Shown: in pieces, positions 1-9,011 of the stretch
How the letters are laid out: every line of letters starts with the position of its first letter
Numbering within the stretch: the stretch's first letter is position 1
Assembly (NCBI RefSeq): GCF_023333595.1
Contig: NZ_JAIQZM010000004.1
Location: 62,001 to 126,000, forward strand
DNA length: 64,000 nucleotides
Reading direction: 5' to 3'
From: Argonema galeatum A003/A1
GTDB taxonomy: Bacteria > Cyanobacteriota > Cyanobacteriia > Cyanobacteriales > Aerosakkonemataceae
Program-made: the position numbers and the translations under genes
Notes under the pieces: model-generated
The model's database searches: none
What the model was told of the DNA's origin: nothing
Seen by the model: the letters and a program-made list of their open reading frames with translations, nothing else

Positions 1-1166
1 ACTTTAATTTTGGCAAGAGTCGTGTTTTGGTAATAGTGGCGCACAATTTGCTGGTAGTTTGCTCCCTGGCGAGCCATACTGTAAGCTCCCCACTGACTCA
101 AACCGAGACCGTGACCGTAACCGCGCCCTTCAATCCTGAACGTGCTGGGAACAGATTTGCCAGCAGTGTCAGCGGTGACGGTGAACCATGTGCTTCTTAG
201 TCCCAGTGCCAGACGCAGGGCTGGGCCGCTGATTACCCGCGAACTGCGATCGCCGATCACTTTCATCGTGATGATGCGTCCAAATGGGGATGTGCGCTCC
301 GGTGTCATAGACAGCACATTGCCCACACCGCTAATGCGGCTGCTGAGTTCCTCGCGGGTGAAATTTTTTACCCATTGGGCTTCAGGGGTATTCCCATCGA
401 AGTCTGGAACGCCCCGCAGGTAGGGTAGGTTATCTGACCAGACATTTTCAACGTTTTCGGTGTGTCCGCCAGAGGAGGAGTGGAACGCGGCGAGAATAAT
501 TTTGCCGTTGTAGGTCACCACTTGACCGGCTGTAGTATCCACTGCCGAGTACATGGGTGGGGCTTCACTTTCAATGCCTTTATAAACCTGCCATGCGATC
601 GTATCGCCCAAATCGTAAGTGCTGTTGCCCCTAGTTTGACGCTGGTAAAGCGCGTAGGTGCGGGCGGCTACTGCTTGAGCCTTGAGGGCTTCTTGAGGCC
701 AGTTAGCGTATACTTCTCCGCCCAAAACGCTGTAGAGATACTTTTCGAGATCGACGTAGTTGATGGCAGTCAAGCCTTTGTCTGTGAGAACAACTCGCGT
801 GCGTCCTCGATACCAGCGTTCGCCAATCCAAACATAGCCATTATTATCAGGCTCAACCCAAAGCGAGGTTGAACGCCACCGATCTAAAACGACGCCACCG
901 CCATTCGCTTGAGCGTAGAACGCATTCATCGGCGCAATTTCTCCCAGGCGCTTACCGGCAGCATCGCGGACAACTGCTTTGGTGGTACTGCCAACTTTGA
1001 CCTGACTCACACTTTCTTCAATGGCGACTCGCAATTCCAGCGCCTGTGCAGTAGCACCCAGTAAAATCCAGAACAGCATTGCCAGCCAGAGCTTTGGCCC
1101 TTTTTGGGGCATGGACTGGCTTAATTTTGTAGATAAAACGGAGAAGAGGAAACGAGTAGTTACCAT
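1..1166 (-). CDS. SpoIID/LytB domain protein (C-terminus cut by window edge)
   Basis: The minus-strand frame is open from an ATG at 1166 to the window edge, so the C-terminus lies outside. The start is supported by an AGGAGG Shine-Dalgarno at about 1178-1183. Residues 20-35 are hydrophobic (LWLAMLFWILLGATAQA), a likely signal peptide or anchor. Near the edge the frame reads GRGYGHGLGLSQWGAYSMA, the characteristic motif of the SpoIID domain. In Bacillus, SpoIID is a lytic transglycosylase acting on denuded glycan during engulfment. Cyanobacteria do not sporulate, so here a cell-wall role in the periplasm is inferred only. It is divergent from the ribonuclease Z gene. Confidence 0.85.
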   Translation of the reverse strand, partial: MVTTRFLFSVLSTKLSQSMPQKGPKLWLAMLFWILLGATAQALELRVAIEESVSQVKVGSTTKAVVRDAAGKRLGEIAPMNAFYAQANGGGVVLDRWRSTSLWVEPDNNGYVWIGERWYRGRTRVVLTDKGLTAINYVDLEKYLYSVLGGEVYANWPQEALKAQAVAARTYALYQRQTRGNSTYDLGDTIAWQVYKGIESEAPPMYSAVDTTAGQVVTYNGKIILAAFHSSSGGHTENVENVWSDNLPYLRGVPDFDGNTPEAQWVKNFTREELSSRISGVGNVLSMTPERTSPFGRIITMKVIGDRSSRVISGPALRLALGLRSTWFTVTADTAGKSVPSTFRIEGRGYGHGLGLSQWGAYSMARQGANYQQIVRHYYQNTTLAKIK

Positions 1167-1485
1167 CTTGTTCAAAACCTCCTCACACGGCTGATTATTG
1201 AGGTTACGAGCATTTTACACGATTGAATTTGGACGAAATTGTTTAAGTTAGGTCGTCAATTCCCACTTAAACTTTTATTGTACGATTCTGGTTATGTTTA
1301 CCATGTTTGCGGTTTTGCTGCTTTGCCCGGTTTAAACTTTCTATCTAAAGATAGATATAGCTGGCAGCGACCGAACAGTCAAATAGCATATCGCAATTCT
1401 GCTCAATGGTAAAGAAAAAGTTTTTGACCAGCTAATATGGCAATAGAGAAGTTCCTAAAATTTGGATAAGGTTGACTAAAAGCCC
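1167..1485. other. Intergenic region between divergent genes
   Basis: This 319-bp AT-rich stretch separates the divergent SpoIID-like and ribonuclease Z genes and must hold both promoters. I see a short imperfect hairpin (CTATCTAAAGATAGATATAG, about 1340-1359) and no convincing reading frame or named regulatory site. Confidence 0.5.
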
Positions 1486-2421
1486 GTGCAGATTACTTTT
1501 TTGGGCACAAGCTCTGGTGTACCAACGCGATCGCGCAATGTTTCTAGCGTTGCCTTGCGCCTGCCTCAGCGGGCTGAATTTTGGCTGTTTGACTGCGGCG
1601 AAGGCACTCAGCACCAATTACTGCGAAGTGACCTCAAAATCAGCCAGCTGACTCGCATTTTTATTACTCACCTGCACGGCGATCACATATTTGGCTTGAT
1701 GGGTCTTTTGGCAACCGCTGGTTTGGCTGGCAATCCCACTAGAATTGATATTTACGGGCCTCCAGGTCTAAATGAATACCTGCGAGCCTGCGAACGTTAT
1801 TCTTATACTCATCTTTCCTATCCGCTCAAGGTGCATACCGTTCAGCCTGGATTAATCTACGAGGATGAGGAATTCACCGTCAGTTGCGGGCCTCTAAAGC
1901 ATCGCGTCACCGCTTTCGGCTATCGGGTGGTGGAAAAAGACCGGCCTGGGCGTTTTAATGTAGAAAAAGCAGCCCAGTTGGGCATTCCCTCTGGCCCTAT
2001 CTACGGCAAACTCAAACGCGGCGACCAAGTTACGCTTCCAGATGGGCGTCAAATTAATGGGGCTGATTTATGCGAACCAACGGAAATAGGGCGGAAAATT
2101 GCTTATTGTACTGACACGGTTTATTGCGATGGCGCTGTGGAATTAGCACAAGATGCGGATGTGTTAATTCACGAAGCTACTTTTGCTCACCAAGATGCAC
2201 AGCTTGCTTTCGATCGCTTGCACTCAACCTCGACTATGGCGGCGCAGACGGCTTTGGGAGCGGGTGCAAGGCATCTCATTATGACTCATTTCAGCCCCCG
2301 CTACGCCCCTGGAAATGACATTCAGTTAAACGACCTGCTTGCGGAAGCGCGATCGATTTTCCCAAGTACGGAAATGGCTTATGACTTCTTGACTTATGAA
2401 GTAGCCCGAAGAAGGGACTAG
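1486..2421 (+). CDS. rnz: Ribonuclease Z (tRNA 3'-end endonuclease)
   Basis: The product is 311 residues, normal for bacterial RNase Z, a zinc metallo-beta-lactamase that cuts tRNA precursors after the discriminator base to allow CCA addition. The start is a [23 protein letters not shown] is the standard N-terminus of the family. The zinc motif HLHGDH is at residues 62-67 (H62, H64, D66, H67). Later ligand regions include the GPLKHRV histidine, the CTDT aspartate and the THFSPRY histidine near the C-terminus. It is monocistronic as far as visible and is followed at once by a G-rich repeat tract. Confidence is high because both ends and all motifs are intact. Confidence 0.95.
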   Translation: MQITFLGTSSGVPTRSRNVSSVALRLPQRAEFWLFDCGEGTQHQLLRSDLKISQLTRIFITHLHGDHIFGLMGLLATAGLAGNPTRIDIYGPPGLNEYLRACERYSYTHLSYPLKVHTVQPGLIYEDEEFTVSCGPLKHRVTAFGYRVVEKDRPGRFNVEKAAQLGIPSGPIYGKLKRGDQVTLPDGRQINGADLCEPTEIGRKIAYCTDTVYCDGAVELAQDADVLIHEATFAHQDAQLAFDRLHSTSTMAAQTALGAGARHLIMTHFSPRYAPGNDIQLNDLLAEARSIFPSTEMAYDFLTYEVARRRD

Positions 2422-2515
2422 GGGCAGAGGGGCAGAGGAGCAGAGGGGCAGAGGAGCAGAGGAGCAGAGGGGCAGGGGGGCAGGGGGGCAGAGGAGCAGA
2501 GGAGCAGAGGGAGAA
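2422..2515. repeat. G-rich short tandem repeat (GGGGCAG / AGGAGCAG units)
   Basis: About 90 bp of alternating GGGGCAGA and GGAGCAGA units begin directly after the rnz stop codon. This kind of purine-rich intergenic repeat is common in filamentous cyanobacteria. It opens a spurious minus-strand frame rich in LPLCSSAP, which I do not accept as a gene. Confidence 0.85.
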
Positions 2516-2571
2516 ATAAAAATGTTCTCAAATGAACGAAAGTATAACAACTCCGAAACAGTCAGTTCCTT

Positions 2572-2988
2572 TTACTTGTTTTTCAAGAGCCGATCGCGAA
2601 TTTGAGTGAGATGAGCCTGGGTGTCAATAGGCGATCGCGGTGAGGGGGCCTCGGTGTTAGGCCAACCGGACAAATCAAAACAAGGACAAACCTCCGGAGG
2701 CAGCCCCACTTTACGCAGGGGTATTGGCATCGAACAACGAGCGCAGTCAATCATGTCCCACGCAGGTGCGAGCAGTTCCGCAATGGTTTCGTCTGTCCCT
2801 TCTAAATAACACTCGCCTGAGTCGGGTGAGAGGATTTGCTGCCAACATTGCTCAAATTCATCGCTGTAGCTCGCGCCCTGGATCACCTTGTTTGGCAGTA
2901 GCGTTTCCTGACCATTCCTAATTAAAACTTTCTTTCCCAACTGAAACCAATAGGCAAGATATTGTTTGACTTCATTTTCTGATGCCAT
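2572..2988 (-). CDS. Conserved hypothetical cyanobacterial protein with Cys pairs
   Basis: I do not recognise a named family. The protein starting at 2988 (MASENEVKQYLAYWFQLGKK) has 138 residues; an in-frame start 24 codons upstream (3060) exists, but the shorter one has a GAGG-like site upstream and a plausible globular N-terminus. The C-terminal half holds CARC, CPC and FDLSGWPNT, so a metal site built from CxxC plus CxC is possible. The last 25 residues are polar and helical. No operon partner is close: it is convergent with rnz and separated by 223 bp from cobU, which reads the same way. Confidence 0.65.
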   Translation of the reverse strand: MASENEVKQYLAYWFQLGKKVLIRNGQETLLPNKVIQGASYSDEFEQCWQQILSPDSGECYLEGTDETIAELLAPAWDMIDCARCSMPIPLRKVGLPPEVCPCFDLSGWPNTEAPSPRSPIDTQAHLTQIRDRLLKNK

Positions 2989-3211
2989 AACGTTAATTGA
3001 AACCTCGGCAGAAACCAGGGAATTGTCGATCCCATGCTGCATAGAAGAACTTACTCTCACTGTAATCGTTGTTTTCCCAGATGGGTTTCCTGCTAGTGGA
3101 TGATTGTCAGAGCAACAAAAGTACTAATTTTCCCCTGGCAATTTTCTGCTAGCGTTTGTCTGCCATCTACCCAAAGGCAGAATTTAGTGGTTTGGAGTAG
3201 TACCGCGCTGT

Positions 3212-3802
3212 TTAAGGTGTTAAACGGTTGCCTAAAATGCTCAAGTTTAAAACGTGACCGCCGGTGATTAAGTAAACAGGATCGGCTCTAGCACCCACTC
3301 GACGGACTAACATACCCAAGCGATCGCGGAACAACCGACCGACTGGGTAAGCAGGAACCACGCCCCAGCCAGTCTCTTCCGCTACAAAAATTAGATCGCC
3401 AACACAATTCTCAATATATTCCAGCAACTCTTGTAAAGTCTTATCCCAGGCAGCTTCATCTTGTTCCAGGAGGTTAGCTACCCAAGTTCCCAGAGAATCT
3501 ATCAACAGACAACTGCGATCGGTTGCCTGTTGAATAGTTGCCCCCAGATCCACTGGCACTTCTACGGTGCGCCAGTCAGGAGGGCGTCGGTGCTGGTGTT
3601 GTTCAATCCTATGCTGCCACTCCGAGTCAGTTGGGTCAAGGTTGGCAGTAGCCACGTATATGACAGGTTTGCCAGACTCGATCGCCAAGGTTTCAGCCCA
3701 TTCACTTTTACCAGACCGTGCAGGACCTGTCACCAAAATTACTCGCTTTTGAGCCGCTTGGGTCACGATCGATCTCATGAGTGGATGTGCATTGCCCACC
3801 AT
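3212..3802 (-). CDS. cobU: Bifunctional adenosylcobinamide kinase / guanylyltransferase
   Basis: A 196-residue CobU/CobP protein of the late adenosylcobalamin pathway. It phosphorylates adenosylcobinamide and then adds GMP, giving AdoCbi-GDP for nucleotide-loop assembly in the cytoplasm. The P-loop GPARSGKS lies at about residues 26-33, followed by the family features VIYVATA, HRRPPDW and LLIDSLGTWVANLL. The C-terminus keeps VAEETGWGVVPAYPVGRLFRD and the family's usual ending. An internal ATG (3778) is an alternative start. No cobalamin riboswitch was recognised in the 142 bp upstream, and no other cob gene is adjacent. Confidence 0.93.
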   Translation of the reverse strand: MVGNAHPLMRSIVTQAAQKRVILVTGPARSGKSEWAETLAIESGKPVIYVATANLDPTDSEWQHRIEQHQHRRPPDWRTVEVPVDLGATIQQATDRSCLLIDSLGTWVANLLEQDEAAWDKTLQELLEYIENCVGDLIFVAEETGWGVVPAYPVGRLFRDRLGMLVRRVGARADPVYLITGGHVLNLSILGNRLTP

Positions 3803-3944
3803 ACACTAATAGCAAATAACTTCACCTCGTTGCTCATGAAGGGATTGCGAAAGTCCTCTTGTAACGTAAGGATAGAATAAATGCAAACTTACAGTTACAG
3901 TGTGCGGCTTCAGGCGATTCAGCTAAAACCAGTCCCAGGCAATT

Positions 3945-4634
3945 ATGAAACTAGAATTACAAAAGATTGAGGAGACATTACAGCAGGTAGCGGCTCAAAG
4001 CGGCCCAAAAAAGGAGCAGCCGTCCTCAAAGTCGGGAAATCAGACCAATGGGTTGAAATCCCAGTCCCCAACTAGCCATCAAGACTATCCCACAAGGTCG
4101 GATCTCAAGGTAAATTCTTTTTCAGGGCAACAACAGCAAGCCAAAAAGACGCCAGCACTGCCCAAAATCGAATCGCCTCGGTTTACCAGTCACCGCAATG
4201 GCGTCAACCCATACCTGGCGATGACTCTGCTAAAAGAAATGGAAACGGTTGTGGGCCAATGGCAGACAGAATTGCGACAAATCTTACGACAAATTCAAGA
4301 TATTTATCTAGACGGCCCGATTATCGAAGGTTGGTTGGAGTCCCTGTCTCCTCAAATACCAACAGAAGTGGCAGCAGTGCCCCATACTCAAAGGGGGAAA
4401 GATTCCCAATTCCACATTCAGAACGCTAGTGGGTATCGCTTAGTAGGTTGGAATGCTGATGGCAAGCGGTGGTATCGTCCCTGTCCGCCAGAGGAACTGC
4501 CCAGTGTTAGTCTGGCTCTAGCACGCTATCAAAAACTGCAACATCTGCTCGTCCGCAAGCAGGAACTGGAAACTCATCTCACTGAACTGGCTGAGGTTTT
4601 CGTCTTTTTGCAGGGACATATCCAAACGCTGTGA
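3945..4634 (+). CDS. Hypothetical protein, disordered N-terminus and helical C-terminus
   Basis: I do not recognise a functional family. The 229-residue product begins with a short helix, then a low-complexity stretch rich in Ser, Gln, Lys and Pro (about residues 20-85). A helical segment (NPYLAMTLLKEMETVVGQW) follows, then a compact motif GYRLVGWNADGKRWYRPCP at about 165-183 and a long helix to the end. The pattern suggests a coiled-coil scaffold or regulatory protein. It is divergent from cobU. The ATG is preceded by CCCAGG, a weak ribosome site. Confidence 0.65.
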   Translation: MKLELQKIEETLQQVAAQSGPKKEQPSSKSGNQTNGLKSQSPTSHQDYPTRSDLKVNSFSGQQQQAKKTPALPKIESPRFTSHRNGVNPYLAMTLLKEMETVVGQWQTELRQILRQIQDIYLDGPIIEGWLESLSPQIPTEVAAVPHTQRGKDSQFHIQNASGYRLVGWNADGKRWYRPCPPEELPSVSLALARYQKLQHLLVRKQELETHLTELAEVFVFLQGHIQTL

Positions 4635-4811
4635 TATAGCAAAGTGCTGAGTAAAGCTGTCCCTGCAAGGGAATTTATCGGTAAATTTCCATCTTTGCAA
4701 GGATTTATTGACTTTATTGGCTAATTATACCTGGTTTTTTGCATAAAGCTATAATTATTAGGAAAGCAATGTAAGATTGGGAACTATCAGTCACATTTGG
4801 TGGCTCAGTTT

Positions 4812-5729
4812 ATGACTTTAGTTTCTGCCATTATCTGTACCCATAATCGAGATAGCTATTTAGGCGCTGCGATTGATAGCTTGCTGGCACAGGATTTTGC
4901 TGATTTTGAAATAGTAGTGGTGGATAATGCGTCGAGCGATCGCACCCGTGAAGTCACGGAGTTGCGATCGGCGGTGAAATATGTCTACGAACCCGTCACG
5001 GGTTTATCTGTGGCACGCAACACAGGTGCTAGAGTAGCCACAGGCAAAATTCTCGCTTATCTTGATGATGATGCAGTGGCTAGCCCCGGCTGGCTGAGCG
5101 TGCTGTACGCAGCCTATCAAAATGATGAAAAACTGGCAATTGCGGGCGGAAAAGTCACCCTGATTTGGCCGTCAGGTTATTCAGCGCCGCCTTGGCTTTC
5201 GGAAGATTTGGCCGGAAATTTGGGAGCCTATGACTTGGGGGATAAACTTGTATATATCAAAAACCCCGGTCTTACTCCCAGAGGCTTGAACTATTCCATC
5301 CGTAGCACCTTTTTGGCGCAAATTGGTGGATTCAATGTTAACCTGGGTCGAGTTGGTAAAAATTTGTTATCCAATGAAGAACTACTGATGACAGAACAGG
5401 CGCTAAAGTTAGGTTGGCAGGTGGCCTATCTCCCAGACGCTTTGGTGGCTCACAACGTTTCTCCCGAACGGCTCAACCAAAGCTGGTTTTTTAGCCGAAG
5501 CTGGTGGCAAGGGATCAGCGAGTGTTACCGGGAAAAAATATCCGGTCGTGCTGGTTTGGGTCAACTGGGACGGGGAAGCGAACGGTTGATTCGAGGTTTG
5601 TACAAATCTTTAAAGCATTTGGGCGATCCCGCGCAACGCTTTGACAATTTGGTGTATACATACGGTCAGATTGGTTATTTAAGTGCTGCTATCCAAACAA
5701 TGGTGTCGGCACCTAAAGAGGCCAAGTAA
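4812..5729 (+). CDS. Family 2 glycosyltransferase
   Basis: A GT-A fold transferase of about 305 residues. It opens with VSAIICTHNRDSYLGAAIDS, has VVVDNASSDRT (nucleotide-binding Asp region) and LAYLDDDAVASPGWL (the DxD-type metal and sugar-nucleotide motif). The C-terminal half has NEELLMTEQALKLGW, resembling the family's ED-x-x general-base region. I chose the ATG at 4812, with GGTGG just upstream; TTG 4797 and GTG 4800 are also in frame. No membrane segment is evident, so it probably acts at the cytoplasmic face. It is followed by a second transferase and an acetyltransferase in the same direction, suggesting a polysaccharide decoration set. Substrate unknown. Confidence 0.88.
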   Translation: MTLVSAIICTHNRDSYLGAAIDSLLAQDFADFEIVVVDNASSDRTREVTELRSAVKYVYEPVTGLSVARNTGARVATGKILAYLDDDAVASPGWLSVLYAAYQNDEKLAIAGGKVTLIWPSGYSAPPWLSEDLAGNLGAYDLGDKLVYIKNPGLTPRGLNYSIRSTFLAQIGGFNVNLGRVGKNLLSNEELLMTEQALKLGWQVAYLPDALVAHNVSPERLNQSWFFSRSWWQGISECYREKISGRAGLGQLGRGSERLIRGLYKSLKHLGDPAQRFDNLVYTYGQIGYLSAAIQTMVSAPKEAK

Positions 5730-5908
5730 GTGCGATCGATCTTAAATGCTGTAGGGTTTCACCGGAAGGATGGACTGACTGCCTCGTTTTGGATTACTCG
5801 CTTTTTCGGATAGATAAAGAGTTTATGTTTTAGACTCACTAACTTTGCGATGAGCGCGACGAAAGCGACTCAGTTCTAAACCCAGAGCTACCGTTAGAAC
5901 TTTATATT

Positions 5909-6880
5909 ATGACTGCTAAGCCATCTAAAATACCAGTTTCTGTCTTGATTCCTGCCAAAAACGAAGAGGCCAATTTGCCTGCCTGTCTGGAAAGCGTGGC
6001 ACTGGCAGATGAAGTTTTTGTGGTCGATTCCCAAAGTGGCGATCGGTCTGTCGAAATAGCTGAAAGTTATGGAGCGAAAGTAGTCCAGTTCTACTTCAAC
6101 GGTAGTTGGCCTAAAAAGAAAAACTGGGGTCTGGACAACCTACCTTTCCATAATGAGTGGGTGCTAATTGTTGATTGCGACGAACGCATTACGCCCGAAC
6201 TTTGGGAGGAGATTGCCGCAGCTATTCAAAATCCCGACTATAACGGCTATTATGTCAACCGCCGAGTGTTCTTTCTAGGCCAATGGATTCGTTACGGCGG
6301 CAGATATCCCGACTGGAATTTGCGTCTGTTGAGGCACGAAAAAGGCCGCTATGAAAATCTGAAGACGGAAGATGTTCCCAACACAGGTGACAACGAAGTC
6401 CACGAGCACGTCATCCTTAAAGGTCAGGTCGGTTATCTTAAAAACGATATGCTGCACATAGACTTTCGGGATATCTACCAATGGCTAGACCGACACAACC
6501 GCTATTCCAACTGGGAAGCCCGCCTCTATCTTAATTTCCTGAGCGGCAAGGATGACCTGGAAACGATTAACGATGAGAGCGATCGTGCAAAGCGTTTGCT
6601 CAGAATCATCCGCAATCCCGTGCAGCGCAAGCGCTTTCTCAGAAAAGTTTGGGTCTGGTTACCGTTCAAACCGGCACTCAGGTTTATTATTACCTACATT
6701 TTTCAATTCGGCTTTTTGGATGGTAGACCAGGGTACATTTATGCGCGGCTAATGAGCCAGTACGAGTATCAAATTGGGATAAAACTTTATGAGTTACAGC
6801 GTTTTGGCGGTCAGTTGAACACTTCACCCAAACCGATTACTCCTCCTCAAGCAGTGCCTCATGTGCCGAACAGTAAGTAG
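5909..6880 (+). CDS. Family 2 glycosyltransferase (WaaE/KdtX-like)
   Basis: A 323-residue GT2 protein. It begins VSVLIPAKNEEANLPACLES, followed by VFVVDSQSGDRSVEIAESYG and VLIVDCDERITPELW, where DCDE is the metal-binding motif. The middle carries YYVNRRVFFLGQWIRYGGRYPDWNLRL in two adjacent stretches, typical of the WaaE/KdtX subgroup, and the C-terminus has a hydrophobic patch near FKPALRFIITYIFQFGF that may lie on the membrane. It lies 179 bp after the previous transferase and 64 bp before the acetyltransferase, all reading the same way. The acceptor is unknown; extracellular polysaccharide is inferred from context. Confidence 0.88.
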   Translation: MTAKPSKIPVSVLIPAKNEEANLPACLESVALADEVFVVDSQSGDRSVEIAESYGAKVVQFYFNGSWPKKKNWGLDNLPFHNEWVLIVDCDERITPELWEEIAAAIQNPDYNGYYVNRRVFFLGQWIRYGGRYPDWNLRLLRHEKGRYENLKTEDVPNTGDNEVHEHVILKGQVGYLKNDMLHIDFRDIYQWLDRHNRYSNWEARLYLNFLSGKDDLETINDESDRAKRLLRIIRNPVQRKRFLRKVWVWLPFKPALRFIITYIFQFGFLDGRPGYIYARLMSQYEYQIGIKLYELQRFGGQLNTSPKPITPPQAVPHVPNSK

Positions 6881-6944
6881 ACAGAAGTTCGCACTTCCAC
6901 TTAGTTGATATTATTTAAATTTGCGACACCGGGAAGATGGAACC

Positions 6945-7607
6945 ATGACCCCTGCTACTCCAGACTCTAGTCCCAACCTGGATACTTCTGTATCAAATGC
7001 GGCTAAAGGTGCGGATGTAACCTTTAGCCATGAATTGCCGGTGCTTGATGCAGAACCTTGGGTAGATTTACGCAAGTACGACCAATCTGGGTTCGATCGC
7101 GGTCGTCCCGGTTGGTATGTGTTGCTTTGGTGGTTGGTGCAGGCGATCGCATTTCCCCTCACTCCTCACAATCTGCACGCCCCACGACAATCCCTGCTGC
7201 GGCTGTTTGGCGCTACGATTGGTAAAGGTGTCGTTATCAGACCTACAGCACGTTTTACCTATCCCTGGAAAGTCGAAATTGGAGACTACAGCTGGATTGG
7301 GGATGATGTCGTTTTTTACAGTCTCGATCGCATTCGCATTGGTAAGCACTGCGTAATCTCGCAAAAAACCTACCTTTGTACCGGCAATCACGACATTAAA
7401 GACCCAGTTTTTGGCCTGATAACTGAGAGTATTGAGATTGGTAACGGTGCTTGGGTGGCGACTGATTGCTTCGTTGGGCCGGGTGTAAAAATAGGAGCTA
7501 ATGCGGTAGTGGGTGCCCGCAGTAGCGTCTTGCGGAATTTGCCTGCTGGACAGGTTTGCTGGGGTAACCCCTGCCGTCCCCGTTATCGAAGACAGGTCAA
7601 AGCGTAG
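6945..7607 (+). CDS. hpsU: WcaF-type acetyltransferase, HpsU-like
   Basis: A left-handed beta-helix O-acetyltransferase of about 220 residues. The core shows hexapeptide repeats (IGKGVVIRPTARF, KVEIGDYSWIGDDVVFYS, IGKHCVISQKTYLCTGNHDI, IGNGAWVATDCFVGPGVKIG, ANAVVGARSSVL) and ends AGQVCWGNPCRPRYRR. The catalytic His is likely in CTGNHD. From memory it matches the cyanobacterial family called hormogonium polysaccharide acetyltransferase HpsU; the symbol is given on that basis. A TTG at 6921 would add 8 residues, but the ATG at 6945 follows GGGAAG and GGAA, so I prefer it. It would acetylate a sugar in the polysaccharide built by the two upstream glycosyltransferases. Confidence 0.85.
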   Translation: MTPATPDSSPNLDTSVSNAAKGADVTFSHELPVLDAEPWVDLRKYDQSGFDRGRPGWYVLLWWLVQAIAFPLTPHNLHAPRQSLLRLFGATIGKGVVIRPTARFTYPWKVEIGDYSWIGDDVVFYSLDRIRIGKHCVISQKTYLCTGNHDIKDPVFGLITESIEIGNGAWVATDCFVGPGVKIGANAVVGARSSVLRNLPAGQVCWGNPCRPRYRRQVKA

Positions 7608-7685
7608 CTAGCAAAATTTCTATTGCCTCTACCAAACAACTGAATCATGATGTTATTAGTCATGAACAAAAAGAGGTAGAAAAAT

Positions 7686-8291
7686 TTGAAATTCCTAATA
7701 AAAAAGTGTTGGCGCTCTTTTAGGCAACCTATTACTTTGAATAAGAGCTTGAAAATTCTTCTTTATGGAAGCAATCTTTGGTCTTTAGGAGAAGGAATGT
7801 TGGGGCCTATTTTTGGAGTTTTTACTGAAAAAATAGGAGGTAACATATTAGATATTTCTTGGATTTGGGCAACTTACATGATTGCTACAGGAATATTTAC
7901 TATATGTGTAGGAAATATTTCCGATCGCAAAATTAGTAAGGAAAAACTAATGGTAGCTGGTTATGGAATAAATACAATATTTACATTCAGCTATTTATTA
8001 GTTTCATCGCCATTACAATTATTTTTCGTACAAGCTGGATTAGGATTTGCCACTGCCTTAGCAACTCCTACATGGGACGCCTTATATACCAATTCTTATG
8101 AAGATAAAACAAAAGTCGGATATTTTTGGGGTATTGCTGTTGGGCGAGACCAAATAATTACTGGAATTGGGATAGTTATTGGCGGCTTAATTGTTAATTA
8201 TTGTTCATTTAAAGTACTATTTGTAACTATGGGAATAGTTCAGGCTATTGCTACCATCTATCAAGCGCAAATTCTGAAACCCCAACTATAG
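7686..8291 (+). CDS. Half-size MFS transporter-like membrane protein
   Basis: A 201-residue hydrophobic protein with about six membrane segments, half the usual twelve of the major facilitator superfamily. The loop between segments 2 and 3, GNISDRKISKEKLM, matches the MFS signature G-x-x-x-D-R. The start is a TTG with AGAGG upstream; no nearby ATG fits. The gene is clearly more AT-rich than its neighbours and ends in ILKPQL beside a CTAGGGG repeat and an insertion-sequence remnant. It may be a natural half transporter that dimerises, or a truncated gene; I cannot decide from sequence. Confidence 0.7.
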   Translation: MKFLIKKCWRSFRQPITLNKSLKILLYGSNLWSLGEGMLGPIFGVFTEKIGGNILDISWIWATYMIATGIFTICVGNISDRKISKEKLMVAGYGINTIFTFSYLLVSSPLQLFFVQAGLGFATALATPTWDALYTNSYEDKTKVGYFWGIAVGRDQIITGIGIVIGGLIVNYCSFKVLFVTMGIVQAIATIYQAQILKPQL

Positions 8292-8331
8292 CTAGGGGCT
8301 AGAGGCTAGGGGCTAGGGGCTAGGGGAAGAA
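8291..8331. repeat. CTAGGGG short tandem repeat
   Basis: Several units of GCTAGGGG/GCTAGAGG follow the MFS-like stop codon. The same unit recurs at 17735-17780, 33966-33977 and 42953-42980 in this window. Confidence 0.8.
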
Positions 8332-8339
8332 GGGTACAG

Positions 8340-8427
8340 AAGCATCAATGCCCCGATTGTGGGCATATTCAATATCGAGATTGGAACGCCGCAATTACCG
8401 CGCCTTTCAAATGAGTGAGGATGTCAA
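8340..8427 (+). pseudogene. Remnant of tnpB 3' part plus IS right end
   Basis: Positions 8342-8395 encode HQCPDCGHIQYRDWNAAIT, the zinc-ribbon and last RuvC motif of the TnpB proteins found complete at 13871-15142. The segment then ends in GAGGATGTCAA (8417-8427), the same terminal sequence as the right ends at 10288 and 15159. It is therefore the right-end scar of a third, decayed copy of this element. Confidence 0.85.
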
Positions 8428-9011
8428 GAAACAGGCTTTCGCTGCGGTAATAGGCGTGCAGCGATCGCACCGCCGATAAATCCAAATAAGTGTCCCTGCC
8501 ACGATATCCCTATCTGGGACGGCAGGACGCCCCAAATCAAGCTTCCGTAGAAGAAGCCCACAATTAAGGACAAGGCAATAGATATAATGCTGCGTTCAAA
8601 GTATCCCCGCAGTAGCAAAAAGCCAAGATAGCCAAATACCACTCCACTTGCGCCAATATGGAGAGAGTTGGATGGGGCCGTCAGCCAGACACCAAGTCCG
8701 CTGACTAACATTGTTATAGCCGAGACAATGAAAAAATCGCTGGTTTCTCGCAGCATTATCAACCAGCCCAGGGTGACAAAAGGTACAGTATTAGCAGCTA
8801 AGTGAAAGAAATTTCCGTGCAAAAACGGTGCAAACAAAATGCCGCGAAGCCCGATAGTGCTGTGCGGAATTATACCATAAATATCCAGCGCCCCTCGGAG
8901 GAAGAATCGATCGACGATTTCCAGAAGCCACATGAGGGCGACGATTCCACCTAAAATAATCACCTGGTTTTTCAATTCGCGGGCGATCGATTTTGCGTCT
9001 TCTCTGCTCAT
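8424..9011 (-). CDS. Rhomboid-family intramembrane serine protease
   Basis: The 195-residue protein has about six membrane helices. The catalytic Ser is S122 in GASG and the catalytic His is H174 in WQGHLFG; the HGNxxHLxxN motif (H65, H70, N74) shapes the oxyanion region. Rhomboids cleave membrane-protein substrates inside the bilayer. I chose the ATG at 9011 because of AGAGGCAGAAAA upstream; a longer frame to 9143 runs into insertion-sequence DNA and is rejected. The stop codon at 8424 lies inside the right-end scar of a decayed TnpB element, and the left end of another copy lies 30 bp upstream of the start, so both gene ends have been touched by insertions. Confidence 0.9.
   Translation of the reverse strand: MSREDAKSIARELKNQVIILGGIVALMWLLEIVDRFFLRGALDIYGIIPHSTIGLRGILFAPFLHGNFFHLAANTVPFVTLGWLIMLRETSDFFIVSAITMLVSGLGVWLTAPSNSLHIGASGVVFGYLGFLLLRGYFERSIISIALSLIVGFFYGSLIWGVLPSQIGISWQGHLFGFIGGAIAARLLPQRKPVS

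Noticed and set aside
142-872. Plus-strand frames opposite the SpoIID-like gene
   Set aside because: The minus strand shows a continuous conserved SpoIID frame; the plus frames are shadows.
2326-2550. Minus-strand frame rich in LPLCSSAP
   Set aside because: It arises from the G-rich tandem repeat after rnz.
3803-3944. Possible cobalamin riboswitch upstream of cobU
   Set aside because: The 142-bp gap is short and I could not find the conserved B12-box or the expected helices.
4812-7607. Assignment of the two glycosyltransferases as HpsE/HpsF
   Set aside because: The first protein's start (VSAIICTHNRDS) differs from the TVAIPTYNG-type start I recall for HpsE, so I left both without symbols despite the HpsU-like neighbour.
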